DNA from: Zelonia costaricensis | Lineage: Eukaryota > Euglenozoa > Kinetoplastea > Trypanosomatida > Trypanosomatidae | Assembly (NCBI GenBank): GCA_030849075.1 | Contig: JASAOO010003270.1 | Coordinates: 1 to 34,148 of the forward strand | Length of the DNA: 34,148 nt | Direction: 5' to 3' | Shown here: positions 27,101 to 34,148 of the stretch, piece by piece | Position numbering within the stretch: the first letter of the stretch is position 1 | Layout: the number at the start of each line of letters is the position of its first letter | Translations under genes and position numbers: made by a program | Notes under the pieces: model-generated | Database searches by the model: none | The model's input: only the letters and a program-made list of their open reading frames with translations | What the model was told of the DNA's origin: nothing

Positions 27101-29777
27101 ATCGGCGAAGATTCGTGCCTCGACTGATGTGGAGCCCCGGGACTGCCGTGGTTGCCGCCGCTATTGTCGCTTCTGCGGATGCGGGTGGCGTGGCGCCTCC
27201 GGCTCCCCTTGCGGTCGCCGTCGGTGGTGGTGCACCAGCCATGCGCAACATCAAGCCCTCAGCTTCATCGCCGTCGAGGTCGTCGTCGGTGTCGGCATCC
27301 AGCCCCGCCGAGAGCTGCGGATGCACACCGCCTGCGACGCGGCTGGAGGTCGTGCTCGAGTTCGCGAAGAAACTGCCAAAGGAGCTGGACAACACGCCAC
27401 CACCACCACCCGGCGCGTCCTGCCCGTGATGGTGCAGGACGTTGCCGCCGAGGCTGCCACGACGCCCCATGCTGTCCTCCAGCCCCGCGGACACTCCGTA
27501 CGGATGGCCACTCTGCACTCGCAGCGGCAGCGCGTCCGTGAAGTCGTGCTCGCTGACGCCCTGCAGAAAGTTGTGGCCGCCGCCCACGCTGCTCGTGCGC
27601 TTCACGCGCCGGTATGGCTGCTTCGCATCCATGACGCGCCCAGAGACCGTCGCCGGCACCTCGCGCCTGCGTTGGTGGTGGTGGTGGTGGTGGGGCTTGT
27701 CGGCATCCCTGCCTTCACGACCACCCGCACGACCACCCGCACCACCATCAACACCATTGCCGCTGCCGTCACCGCCCTCGCTGCGGCTCCGTGCGCTGCT
27801 TCCACCGTCGGAGATGTTGCCGCTGAGGAGGCGCTTGAAGAAGCTGCCGGAGCGGTGGGTGGGCGTGCTCGTGTTGTTGCCGCCAGGCGACTCGGACAGC
27901 CGCGCAGGCCCGGTGCTGCCGCTGCTCACGCTGCGACGCCCACTATCGTCATCGCTGTGGGGCCCTGCTGCTCCCGACGCCGCGGTGGTGGAGCTCGCGG
28001 CGCGCGGGGGGTGGTATAGCCGGTGCTCCCCGTCGTACCGCGGGCCCTCGTCGCACAAGTCGTCGGCGCCCGCCAGCGTGTTCGAGATGCGCAGGAAGGA
28101 GCCGTACTCGTCTCCAAACCCGACCCCGCTGCCCGCGCTGGCGAGGCTGCGCTGCGAGCCGGTGCCAGCACCGCCACAGCCGCCGCCGCGCCGCGCCACT
28201 TCGGCGCGGATGTGTTGACGCTCCTCGCGCGTGACCTTGCGCGCCTTCTGGCTCGAGAAGTCCAGCTTGCTCAGCTCCGCGTTGGACATGCCCCGCAGGG
28301 CCTCCTTCGTGATGCCGTTCACGCCGCGGGGGGCGACTCGGGCCGAGGCGGCGGCGGCGCTCGAGGCCGCTGCTGCCTCAGCAGACGCCGCGGATGCCGC
28401 TGCAGCGCGCGTGGCTCGTGTGCTGGGCGAGGCCTTGCTGTGTCGTGTCTTCTTCTTCTCCTTCGCCTTCTGCTCCTCCTGCGAGGAGAGGGGTCCCGCC
28501 GCGGCGGTCGCGCTGTCGCGGCTGCCGTCGGTGGTGTTGCTGCTGTTGCTGCTGCCTCGGCTGCTGCGACTGCTGCCGCCGCTGAGGGAGGCGGGCCGGA
28601 GAAGAAGTCGCTTACCCCAGCCCAACGGGCCCGAGAGCGTCACCGCGGGGGACGCCACCGACGCACAGTGGCCGGTCGTCGCCATCGACGTCGCGCCGCC
28701 GCTGCCCCCACCGCTGCCGCCGCTGCCGAATAGCGACTTCATCTTCGACTTTTTTCGCGCGTGCCACTTGGTAGCGTCGCTGTCCTTGCTGCCCTCGCTG
28801 CTGTCGATGCTGCTCGTCAGCGCCGGCACCCGCTCCCCACTACCGCGCACAGCGGCACCGCTGGAGACGACCTTGTTCGCCGTCGTGATGGTGGTCGTCG
28901 TCGTCTGGTTCGTGCGTGCTGTGGCGGCGGCCGGGGAGGTGCCGGGGTCGGGGGTGGCGATGAGCGCCGGTGCACGCGACGCGCTCGAGTCCGCGTCTGC
29001 GTCGCGACTGCGCCGCCGCTCGGCCGCTTCGTCACACGTCAAGCGCCGGCCACGCGGCCGGGTCGTGCAGTAGGGCGTGGCCGTCAACGCAGCCCCGTAC
29101 TGCCACGAGCTTGTCAGCAGCGTCTCGCAGGAGGTTTCGCTTCTCTTGTCATCGTCATCGTAGCTGCTGCCGCTCTCGTCCTCCCCACTCCCGCTGCCGC
29201 GGCGGCCGCCGCTGCTGCTGCTGCGGCTGTGGCTGCGACTGCGCACGCTACCGCTCGCCTCGCTGCTGTCGCTGCGGCTAAAGAAGTCAGTGGCAGCCAT
29301 CACGTCGACGCCGGTGTGCGCGCCATCCTCGGTGCGGCGGCGGCGGCGCATCTGCAGGGCGTATCGGGAGTACTGCGTGCGGGGGACGCCGGTGTTGCCG
29401 CCGCTCGAGCCGGCCGCGGTGTGCGGCGGGGCCGACTTGGAGAGGACCGAGAGCTGGCTGGAGAAGCTCGACTCCGTCACGGCAGACCCAGAGGAGCGCG
29501 CGCTGCCGTCGTCGTCGTCCGCGGTGTTCGCGTCCACCGTCGGGGAGCGGGACTTGGCGGACGTGCCCGCTGCACCTGCCGATGTCGCCGCGGCTGCGGC
29601 TGCGGCTGCGGCGGGTGGCACGACGATGCCGTTGATGAGCTGCGCAGGGTCATCGCCGTGGCAGAGGGACAGGGTGTGTGGGGTGGGCAGCTCGCTTTCG
29701 ACGCGGCGGGCGCGTGCCTCACTCCAGGCTTCGACGTTGCGCCCCGGTGCGGATGCAGCGGAGAGCTCGTTCCCCAT
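24135..29777 (-). CDS. Very long low-complexity protein with N-myristoylation signal (1880 aa)
   Basis: I do not recognise a family. The N-terminus MGNELS has Gly2 and Ser6, the N-myristoyltransferase consensus, so attachment to a membrane (plasma, flagellar or endocytic) is likely. The body is Ser/Gly/Ala-rich with poly-Ala, poly-Gly, poly-His, poly-Ser and Gln blocks, and is probably disordered. Ordered-looking islands: about 15-55 (EAWSEARARRVESELPTPHT); a basic patch KWHARKKSKMKSLFG near 340; about 483-530 (GITKEALRGMSNAELSKLDF, then KARKVTREERQHIRAEVARR), a helical segment; about 740-790 (RRVKRTSSVGGGHNFLQGV, SGHPYGVSAGLEDSMGRRG); and the last 30 residues (TTQNFTPWSVDMSCFKALQE). A myristoylated scaffold is the simplest reading. 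The ATG is 13 nt from a predicted acceptor; stop TAG. Confidence 0.85.
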   Translation of the reverse strand: MGNELSAASAPGRNVEAWSEARARRVESELPTPHTLSLCHGDDPAQLINGIVVPPAAAAAAAAATSAGAAGTSAKSRSPTVDANTADDDDGSARSSGSAVTESSFSSQLSVLSKSAPPHTAAGSSGGNTGVPRTQYSRYALQMRRRRRTEDGAHTGVDVMAATDFFSRSDSSEASGSVRSRSHSRSSSSGGRRGSGSGEDESGSSYDDDDKRSETSCETLLTSSWQYGAALTATPYCTTRPRGRRLTCDEAAERRRSRDADADSSASRAPALIATPDPGTSPAAATARTNQTTTTTITTANKVVSSGAAVRGSGERVPALTSSIDSSEGSKDSDATKWHARKKSKMKSLFGSGGSGGGSGGATSMATTGHCASVASPAVTLSGPLGWGKRLLLRPASLSGGSSRSSRGSSNSSNTTDGSRDSATAAAGPLSSQEEQKAKEKKKTRHSKASPSTRATRAAAASAASAEAAAASSAAAASARVAPRGVNGITKEALRGMSNAELSKLDFSSQKARKVTREERQHIRAEVARRGGGCGGAGTGSQRSLASAGSGVGFGDEYGSFLRISNTLAGADDLCDEGPRYDGEHRLYHPPRAASSTTAASGAAGPHSDDDSGRRSVSSGSTGPARLSESPGGNNTSTPTHRSGSFFKRLLSGNISDGGSSARSRSEGGDGSGNGVDGGAGGRAGGREGRDADKPHHHHHHQRRREVPATVSGRVMDAKQPYRRVKRTSSVGGGHNFLQGVSEHDFTDALPLRVQSGHPYGVSAGLEDSMGRRGSLGGNVLHHHGQDAPGGGGGVLSSSFGSFFANSSTTSSRVAGGVHPQLSAGLDADTDDDLDGDEAEGLMLRMAGAPPPTATARGAGGATPPASAEATIAAATTAVPGLHISRGTNLRRSTGRPIVSPTAPARQDSVQSENDTGEFNTAWQQQQEELQRSIASQLRGMAFTPSEGPTPSPGMCGQSPVSNRTESPVTVASNATTTAGAAAAPAAAAVAALTRAHHCHTHRSHAHEARPPAGGRPAAAAAPRHAGRVLSTSPASPTDDASRQHCCGSADLHSSFSSSCSSGSGGTVSSASSRDVSVSVFTGTTSRTPRVSASPSNTAATSPTAKNAMAPACAPVAMEVVMLSASLFPQPPASPCSPMARSDARGQQLRLHATSTATINDTATTAKLVATPNGLTQRAMQQQQPQQQPASMLTPDGAGPLIKCSSNSGNTRPTLADSKDFLLRPDRVVGPQRRRSLEEASVAADASKATANPGVGAGGGGGGGRGGSGRDSEDSGPRKPRSRSGSGAAKRHRSSFSFSSESLLYGKARGHLTRAAAAAVAANTNSAELRRWSTSAGDGGSDRDVLPSRGTSAYDGAGADGGRRGSQHRHHQHHHHHADGDGASTERKRTARNRQHLRDRSVSFSHGDGSEMASVVAGLDELLLEASHRHESANLLGMHPRSFSSSSSSMSTAPLSRHSSVHASVASAGASGSGGGGAVGSGSVRALRKMAAKARDLSASSSVDSEVLGREGPPHAAGSAHAGALRKGPSTAATAAGGGDGASASPRRSAGTAHASTTTSPLLRLPLVGAGNHSAVGAVGTAFAASSGSAGGGAMRLPCFKPSAPAESSSSNDVSTDRPANSGGFRIASEGNTLVTQPRGAGSLGGGGGAQALLSPQDLLVKGYPSSTYLLKQMRGPGVNTGGGGGGIVFAPGSLPAHSSTNSNNNMMPKPHGMGGYAPSAHSSSGRWLNSAAAAAAAAAGLTASNSTSGGSGGGGGGSSALMFGATRMPMAPIARRFNVDGSSNSGSGGSSNSGAPGDAAEADTVMASFRDGRGGGGGGGGGGDGHAGPAPPPSAATLLAGPPRDGSAKRRRPTTQNFTPWSVDMSCFKALQEAQSDAA

Positions 29778-29790
29778 GGCACCCTCAGCC

Positions 29791-29852
29791 CTTCAAGGAG
29801 CAGCGGAGGGGGGGGGAGGGAGGGTAGGGAGAGAAGAAGGGAATCAAGGAAG
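29791..29852 (-). promoter_or_regulatory. Predicted spliced-leader acceptor for the 1880-residue gene
   Basis: A long sense C/T tract (plus about 29804-29852, including C9) is followed by GCTGCTCCTTGAAG, AG at plus 29791-29792, the first AG. The predicted 5' UTR is 13 nt. A second AG (GGCTGAG) lies 6 nt further on. Confidence 0.55.
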
Positions 29853-30871
29853 AGCAAGAAACTTACTTGTGCGTGTGAGTGTGGCGTGTGTTTGCAGGTT
29901 GATGATGTGCTGGCGAACGGTGCGACGGAGGGAGAGTTGGGGCCGAGGACGCGATTGCGTTCGAGGAGAAGCACAGACACACCAACACACACGTATGCAC
30001 AGGCGCGGCGGGTGCAAGTGCACGACTGCAGCAGCACGTCAAAGAGGAACGAGTAAGAGGAGGAGAGGAGATCAGCACGCACACGCACGCACTGGCGGTG
30101 CGCAGAGACAGCAACAAGCGAGGGCAAGTCACAAGATACTAAGTGATACACAGAGAGAGAAAGAGAGGCAGTACTGCGGGTGAGATGATGTGGATGTTGA
30201 GGCGATTCACCGATCGAACAGAGCTTGACGCACACACACACGAAGTACACACACACACACACGTCAACACAAGCACACACACACACACACGCTTAATGAA
30301 GAAGACAGAGAAGGGGGAGTCGGGAAGCCAAACACTACACACACGAACGCGTAATTAGAATGAAGAGGAGAAGGGAGGGGAAGGGGGGGGGCTAGTGACG
30401 AGAGCGCGGTGGCGTCGCAATAACGAAGGAGAGGACTGAGCGGGCGGCAGAGGGGAGGGAGAAGCCTCAGTAGGGCGGGTCGTGAGTGGGGTGGGAAGGG
30501 AACAACGTGAAGTGGAAGGGTGGGGTAAAGGCAAGAAGAAGACGCAGCGGACCCAGTATCACACACACACACACACAGACACACAGACACACACACACGC
30601 ACACGCACACGGAGTAAGATATAAGGAGGGAAGAGAAGGGAGTCGAGCCAGCCACTGGACAGGTGAGCGAGGGTGGTGGTGATGACGCTGGAGGAGCTCG
30701 GCAGGGCTCGGGGGATGGGGCGGACGTAGGCCGGGGACAGCTGGTTGACACAAGGGGGGGGGTTGAGGCGTGGTGGAAGAGGAGAAGCAGGCACGTTTGA
30801 AGGACGAAGGGAGACGTAAAGGAGAGGCGGCCACGACGTGCACAGCACCGTGGTAAACGCGGAAGAATACA

Positions 30872-30872
<1 letters not shown>

Positions 30873-30904
<32 letters not shown>
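30873..30904. repeat. (AC)16 microsatellite
   Basis: Longest perfect dinucleotide run in the window. Confidence 0.95.
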
Positions 30905-30909
<5 letters not shown>

Positions 30910-31329
30910 ACCGCACTCACACGGCCGCACGCGTGTGCGAACAGACGCGCGGGGCAAGGATGCGGGCGGCGCGGTGCGGAGCGCGTGACGCGGAGGAGGC
31001 AGTGAAGGTCGAGTTGAGGAGGAGGACGGGGGGGGGGGGGAGAGAGAGAGAGAGAAAACAGCAGAAGCAGCGAGGCAAGAGGAGACCAAAAACACGGCCG
31101 CAGACGCACACAAATGCGCACGCGGGAACACCACCTCTGTACGATAAGGTGGACGAGAGCGAGAGAGAGAGAGAGAGCGGTTTGGAGAAGGAAGCAAACG
31201 AGAAAGCGAAGAAGTGGAGCTAGATACGGAAGAGGGGAGGAGAAGGCAAAGCGGGGAGGGGCCAACACGGAGTTCGAACGGATGCGGCTACCGGCAGGGT
31301 GGCTGGGGTGATGTGTGGCACGCTGAGTC

Positions 31330-31330
<1 letters not shown>

Positions 31331-31356
<26 letters not shown>
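31331..31356. repeat. (AC)13 microsatellite next to the sequence gap
   Basis: Perfect AC run ending 18 nt before the ambiguous base at 31374. Confidence 0.9.
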
Positions 31357-31360
<4 letters not shown>

Positions 31361-31373
31361 AGCGAACACGCAC

Positions 31374-31444
31374 NCCGGGCCGCCGGGCGGGGGGGGGGGG
31401 GGGGGGGGGGGGGGGTGTGTGGGGGGGGGGGGGGGGGGGGGGGG
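31374..31444. repeat. Unresolved base plus two poly-G blocks (about G27 and G24)
   Basis: One N at 31374 is followed by a GC-rich linker, a G block to 31415, TGTGT, and a second G block to 31444. Poly-C on the sense strand may be a genuine polypyrimidine tract, but homopolymers of this length beside an N point to a sequencing or assembly limit; the true length is uncertain. Confidence 0.85.
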
Positions 31445-32740
31445 CGGTGCGGGGGATCACACGCGCCCGGAGAGGACGAGAAGGCAACCAAAGCAAACAC
31501 GTCCGCAACGTACCGACCACAAACAAAGGAAGAGTGCGAGAGAAAAGACGTGAGAAGGCGGACCAAGACCACCACCACAACGAGGAGGACAACAGCAAGG
31601 AAGAACTACAGGGGGGGGTAGAGGGCGCGCGTGTCGGTGTGTGTGTGTGTGAGACGGGAGAGACGGTCGAACGGGGAAACAATGGAAAAAGGGGCGGAAG
31701 ATGCGCGAGTGAAGTCACTGCGTGCGCAAGAGGGGATGGAGGGGGTGGGGGTGGGGAGAGAACCTCCAACAAGGGCGGGAATGGGAGGTTGCGTGAGGCA
31801 GATGCGGACGATCCGGCGACACACAGCTCCCCCCACACGCAAACAACACACACACACACACAGGCACGGGAAGGAGGCCACCACGTGGCGGGGGTGGGGG
31901 CTGAGGAGACGAGAATCAAAGGAAGCGACGAGGGGGGAGGGGTGAGGAGAGGGTGCCGGGGCTGGGTTGCGTGTCGCTCACGTACGAGGGCGGAGGGTGG
32001 GGTGTGGGGGGGGGGGGAGATAAGAGCGCAAGAGCTCCAGCTTCTCCTGTGCACACCGCGGCAACCTCCTCTCCACTGCTGCGCGTGCTGTTGCTGCTGC
32101 TACGGCGGCGGGGGTGTGCACTGTGACTGCCGGCTCTACACACAGGCAGCGAAGGACAGCCGACTCTGCGCAGCTTGGTACGGGGGAGGCCAGACAGTAA
32201 AAAGCAGATCACACGCACAAACACAGGGACGTCAGCGCGCGTGCGAAGGGGAAAGGGGGGTGGGTGGGTGGGGAGGCGGGAGTAGGGATGAGGTGGAAAC
32301 AGGTTGAGGAAGATGGAGGATGGGAGGTACGCGCACGACGCGCTGTGCGGGCCCTGTGACAATGAATACGGCTGCTGCTGCTACGCCCCCGATGCCGCTT
32401 GCTGTGTGTGTGGAGTCCCTCCGCGTGCCGTCGTGCGCTGCTCCGGTCTTGACGTCTCGCTCGACGAAAGACTAAATAGGAGAGGAGGGGGAGGGGGAGG
32501 GGGGGGGGAAGAGCGGCAGCCACGCCGGTGTGTGTACGTACTCAGCCGAGGTTTGGTAAGTGCCGTGTGACGTACTGCGTGACAGCAAGGCAAACGCGTT
32601 TGTGTGTGGGCGCGTGTGCGTACGCGTGGCAGGGGGTAGGAGGTGGAAAGGTGTGAAGGTTCACGTGCGAGAACGAGAAGCATCAACACACACTCACGAC
32701 TCCAGCGGTGCTCGAGATGCGTGCGACAGCTAAAGTCAAT

Positions 32741-32774
32741 TCACTCGAACCCACTAAACGAGTGAGCGAGTGGG
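32741..32774. other. Interleaved inverted repeats (possible H-type pseudoknot)
   Basis: TCACTCG (32741-32747) pairs with CGAGTGA (32759-32765), and the loop sequence CCCACT (32750-32755) pairs with AGTGGG (32769-32774). The 7-bp and 6-bp stems interleave. It could be chance in a GAGTG-repeated stretch. Confidence 0.35.
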
Positions 32775-33549
32775 CGGACGCGGTACATGCCTCCCAGCGC
32801 GGCACTGCACCGGCACCTCCCCACACGGAAGAGGACGCAGCTCCACGAAATCTTGCTGCCACGTCCAAGCACAGCTCTGCGCGCTCCTGCGAACGGCTCT
32901 TCTCTTTGTTTTCTTATATTTCCCGTAACGTGTCGAGCGTCGCGTTAGTGTGCGGGCGTGCGTGTGTCTGTCTCTCACCCTCCTTCAAGACCCACCCTCC
33001 TTTTTGTTTCTCCCGTTTACGTGCGTGGCAACTCACCACGCGCGCCTTTCACGGTTTACACAACAGAAGGCACGGGGATGAAGAAGGGACTGCGTCTGTG
33101 AGTGTGTGGACGACGCCGCTGCTGCCGACGTGGGGTCCGTCCACACACACACGAACACAAACACACACACACACAGACGCAGTGGGGAAGGAAGGGTCGA
33201 GGCCAGGATAGGGAGCCGTACAGAGTGTGATATATGGAGGTCAGAGAATGTCAACGAGGCAGAAGGAGGGGCTACAAGACGTGGGAGTTTGCTCGGTAGT
33301 ACACCCGTGCGGGCGGTGCCGACGCTCACGCTGATGGCGGTGGATGGGCAGCTGCCGTGAACCGAGAAGCGGTCCATACTGGGGAGGGGGAGGAAGGCCG
33401 GACGACGGTGACGAGGGAGTGCGTGTGCGAGCTCAAGAGAAGAGGAGCGAAAGTGCAGGGGATGCGGGGTGCGGTGGGGAGGGCGAGGAGAAGGCCGTGT
33501 CGGCCCACACTACTGGACTTGCCGACGTCACCTCCTCCTTTCACCTCTC

Positions 33550-33551
<2 letters not shown>

Positions 33552-33580
<29 letters not shown>
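33552..33580. repeat. (CA)14 microsatellite
   Basis: CA dinucleotide run within the likely 3' UTR of the right-edge gene. Confidence 0.9.
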
Positions 33581-34106
33581 CGGAGGGCCCCAATCAGATG
33601 GCGTCTGCGCGTGCGTCGGCGGCGTGGGCAGGGGGAGGGCGGAGGGCTCCCTATCGCTCTCCGAGTCCCGCCAAGGCACCTCGACTGCGCCCACAATGGT
33701 GGGACGGCGTACGCCACTCCAAGAGAGACGGCGGGTCGTTGCTCGACGCAGAACCGCGTCTGTGTCCCCAACACATCACGGTCAGGCACACAGACCCATT
33801 GCGCGACATCCGCGTAGCTGTGTTCTCTCGATGTTGTCGCACGCTCCCCCCCGCTCGTTGCTAACGGGTTGCTCACAGCGTCTTCCCCCTTCATCGTGTT
33901 CGAGCGACAGGCGACCTCAGCCCGACACGCCCAACCGGCCCCCTAGGCCGTGCACACTGATTGTGTGTGTGTGTGCACGCGAGGCGGGCCCTTGCTGGGG
34001 TGAAGAGAACGCGACTACGGAGCACGCGCTTGGAGTTCGTCACGCGGTTGTGTACACACTCCCTCGACTCCCCCCCCCCCGCAACTTGCGGTGCCTGATG
34101 GCCGCA

Positions 34107-34148
34107 CTACGGGGCGTACTTGGGGTACTTGGCGGCCACCAGCGGCGC
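34107..34148 (-). CDS. C-terminal end of a gene cut by the right edge
   Basis: The minus strand from the window end reads APLVAAKYPKYAP and then TAG (plus 34107-34109). Every codon but none of the early ones breaks the GC3-rich pattern (GCG CCG CTG GTG GCC GCC AAG TAC ...), and a sense G run follows the stop, as after other genes here. Thirteen residues are too few to name a protein. Confidence 0.5.
   Translation of the reverse strand, partial: APLVAAKYPKYAP

Larger units (their letters stand above)
29778..34106. other. 4.3 kb gene-free spacer
   Basis: The longest spacer in the window; it should hold the 3' UTR of the right-edge gene and the leader of the 1880-residue gene. Long minus-strand ORFs here are just translated C/T tracts and CA repeats. 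Contents: CA/AC repeats (30555-30600, 30873-30904, 31331-31356, 33552-33580), purine tracts, an N at 31374 beside two poly-G blocks, cysteine-rich plus-strand patches at about 32035-32170 and 32310-32470, an inverted-repeat pair at 32741-32774, and a plus-strand pyrimidine-rich stretch at about 32885-33060. A missing gene in the unresolved region cannot be excluded. Confidence 0.6.

Noticed and set aside
31265..31330. GTTCGAAC resembling a tRNA B box
   Set aside because: No A box, no pairing T stem and no acceptor stem on either strand; the similar GGTTCGAG at 32745 also fails.
30264..32054. 596-residue minus-strand ORF in the 4.3 kb spacer
   Set aside because: It translates C/T tracts and CA repeats (Pro, Ser, Leu, Val-Cys runs), spans the N and poly-G blocks, and shows no conserved-looking segment.
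33541..33894. 117-residue minus-strand ORF and an overlapping plus-strand ORF with protein-like stretches
   Set aside because: Both strands look equally coding-like, the minus ORF ends in a CA-repeat translation, and no domain is visible.

Overview
The window looks like nuclear chromosome sequence from a trypanosomatid of the Leishmania/Leptomonas/Crithidia group. All seven protein genes that I can support (five complete or nearly so in size, one short, plus two cut by the window edges counted within the eight CDS entries) lie on the minus strand with no introns. They are separated by 0.9-4.3 kb spacers full of (TG/CA)n and poly-purine/poly-pyrimidine tracts. Codons are strongly G/C at third positions. 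Each ATG is preceded, on the sense strand, by a long pyrimidine tract and an AG, which is the layout of a spliced-leader trans-splicing acceptor. This is the architecture of a polycistronic unit read right to left. No tRNA, rRNA, CRISPR array, insertion sequence or recognisable retroposon was seen.

Layout in + coordinates, all genes minus. 1-95: first 31 codons of a protein with a signal peptide. 1297-7380: splicing factor SF3B3 (SF3b130/SAP130), enlarged by low-complexity inserts. 8443-9066: small mitochondrial-type single-pass membrane protein whose membrane segment resembles the cytochrome oxidase assembly factor COA3/CCDC56. 9943-16959: a 2338-residue, mostly disordered protein of unknown function. 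18185-18637: a 150-residue basic, probably mitochondrial, unknown protein. 19915-21912: a protein with two C2HC zinc fingers of the ZC2HC1 type. 24135-29777: a 1880-residue, low-complexity protein with an N-myristoylation signal. 34107-34148: the last 13 codons of another gene. Between the last two lies a 4.3 kb gene-free spacer holding an N and two poly-G blocks.

The genes do not form a pathway. As is usual in trypanosomatids, neighbours share transcription but not function, and control must lie in UTRs. Points that stand out: (1) a cysteine/histidine-rich reading on the PLUS strand at about 541-972 that looks like a frame-broken FYVE zinc-finger gene, antisense to the unit; (2) sense-strand G runs just after almost every stop codon, including a canonical G-quadruplex motif after the 1880-residue gene, mirrored by C/T tracts before every start; (3) other cysteine-rich plus-strand patches and a reversed pyrimidine skew in the spacers at about 22.4 kb and 32-33 kb.
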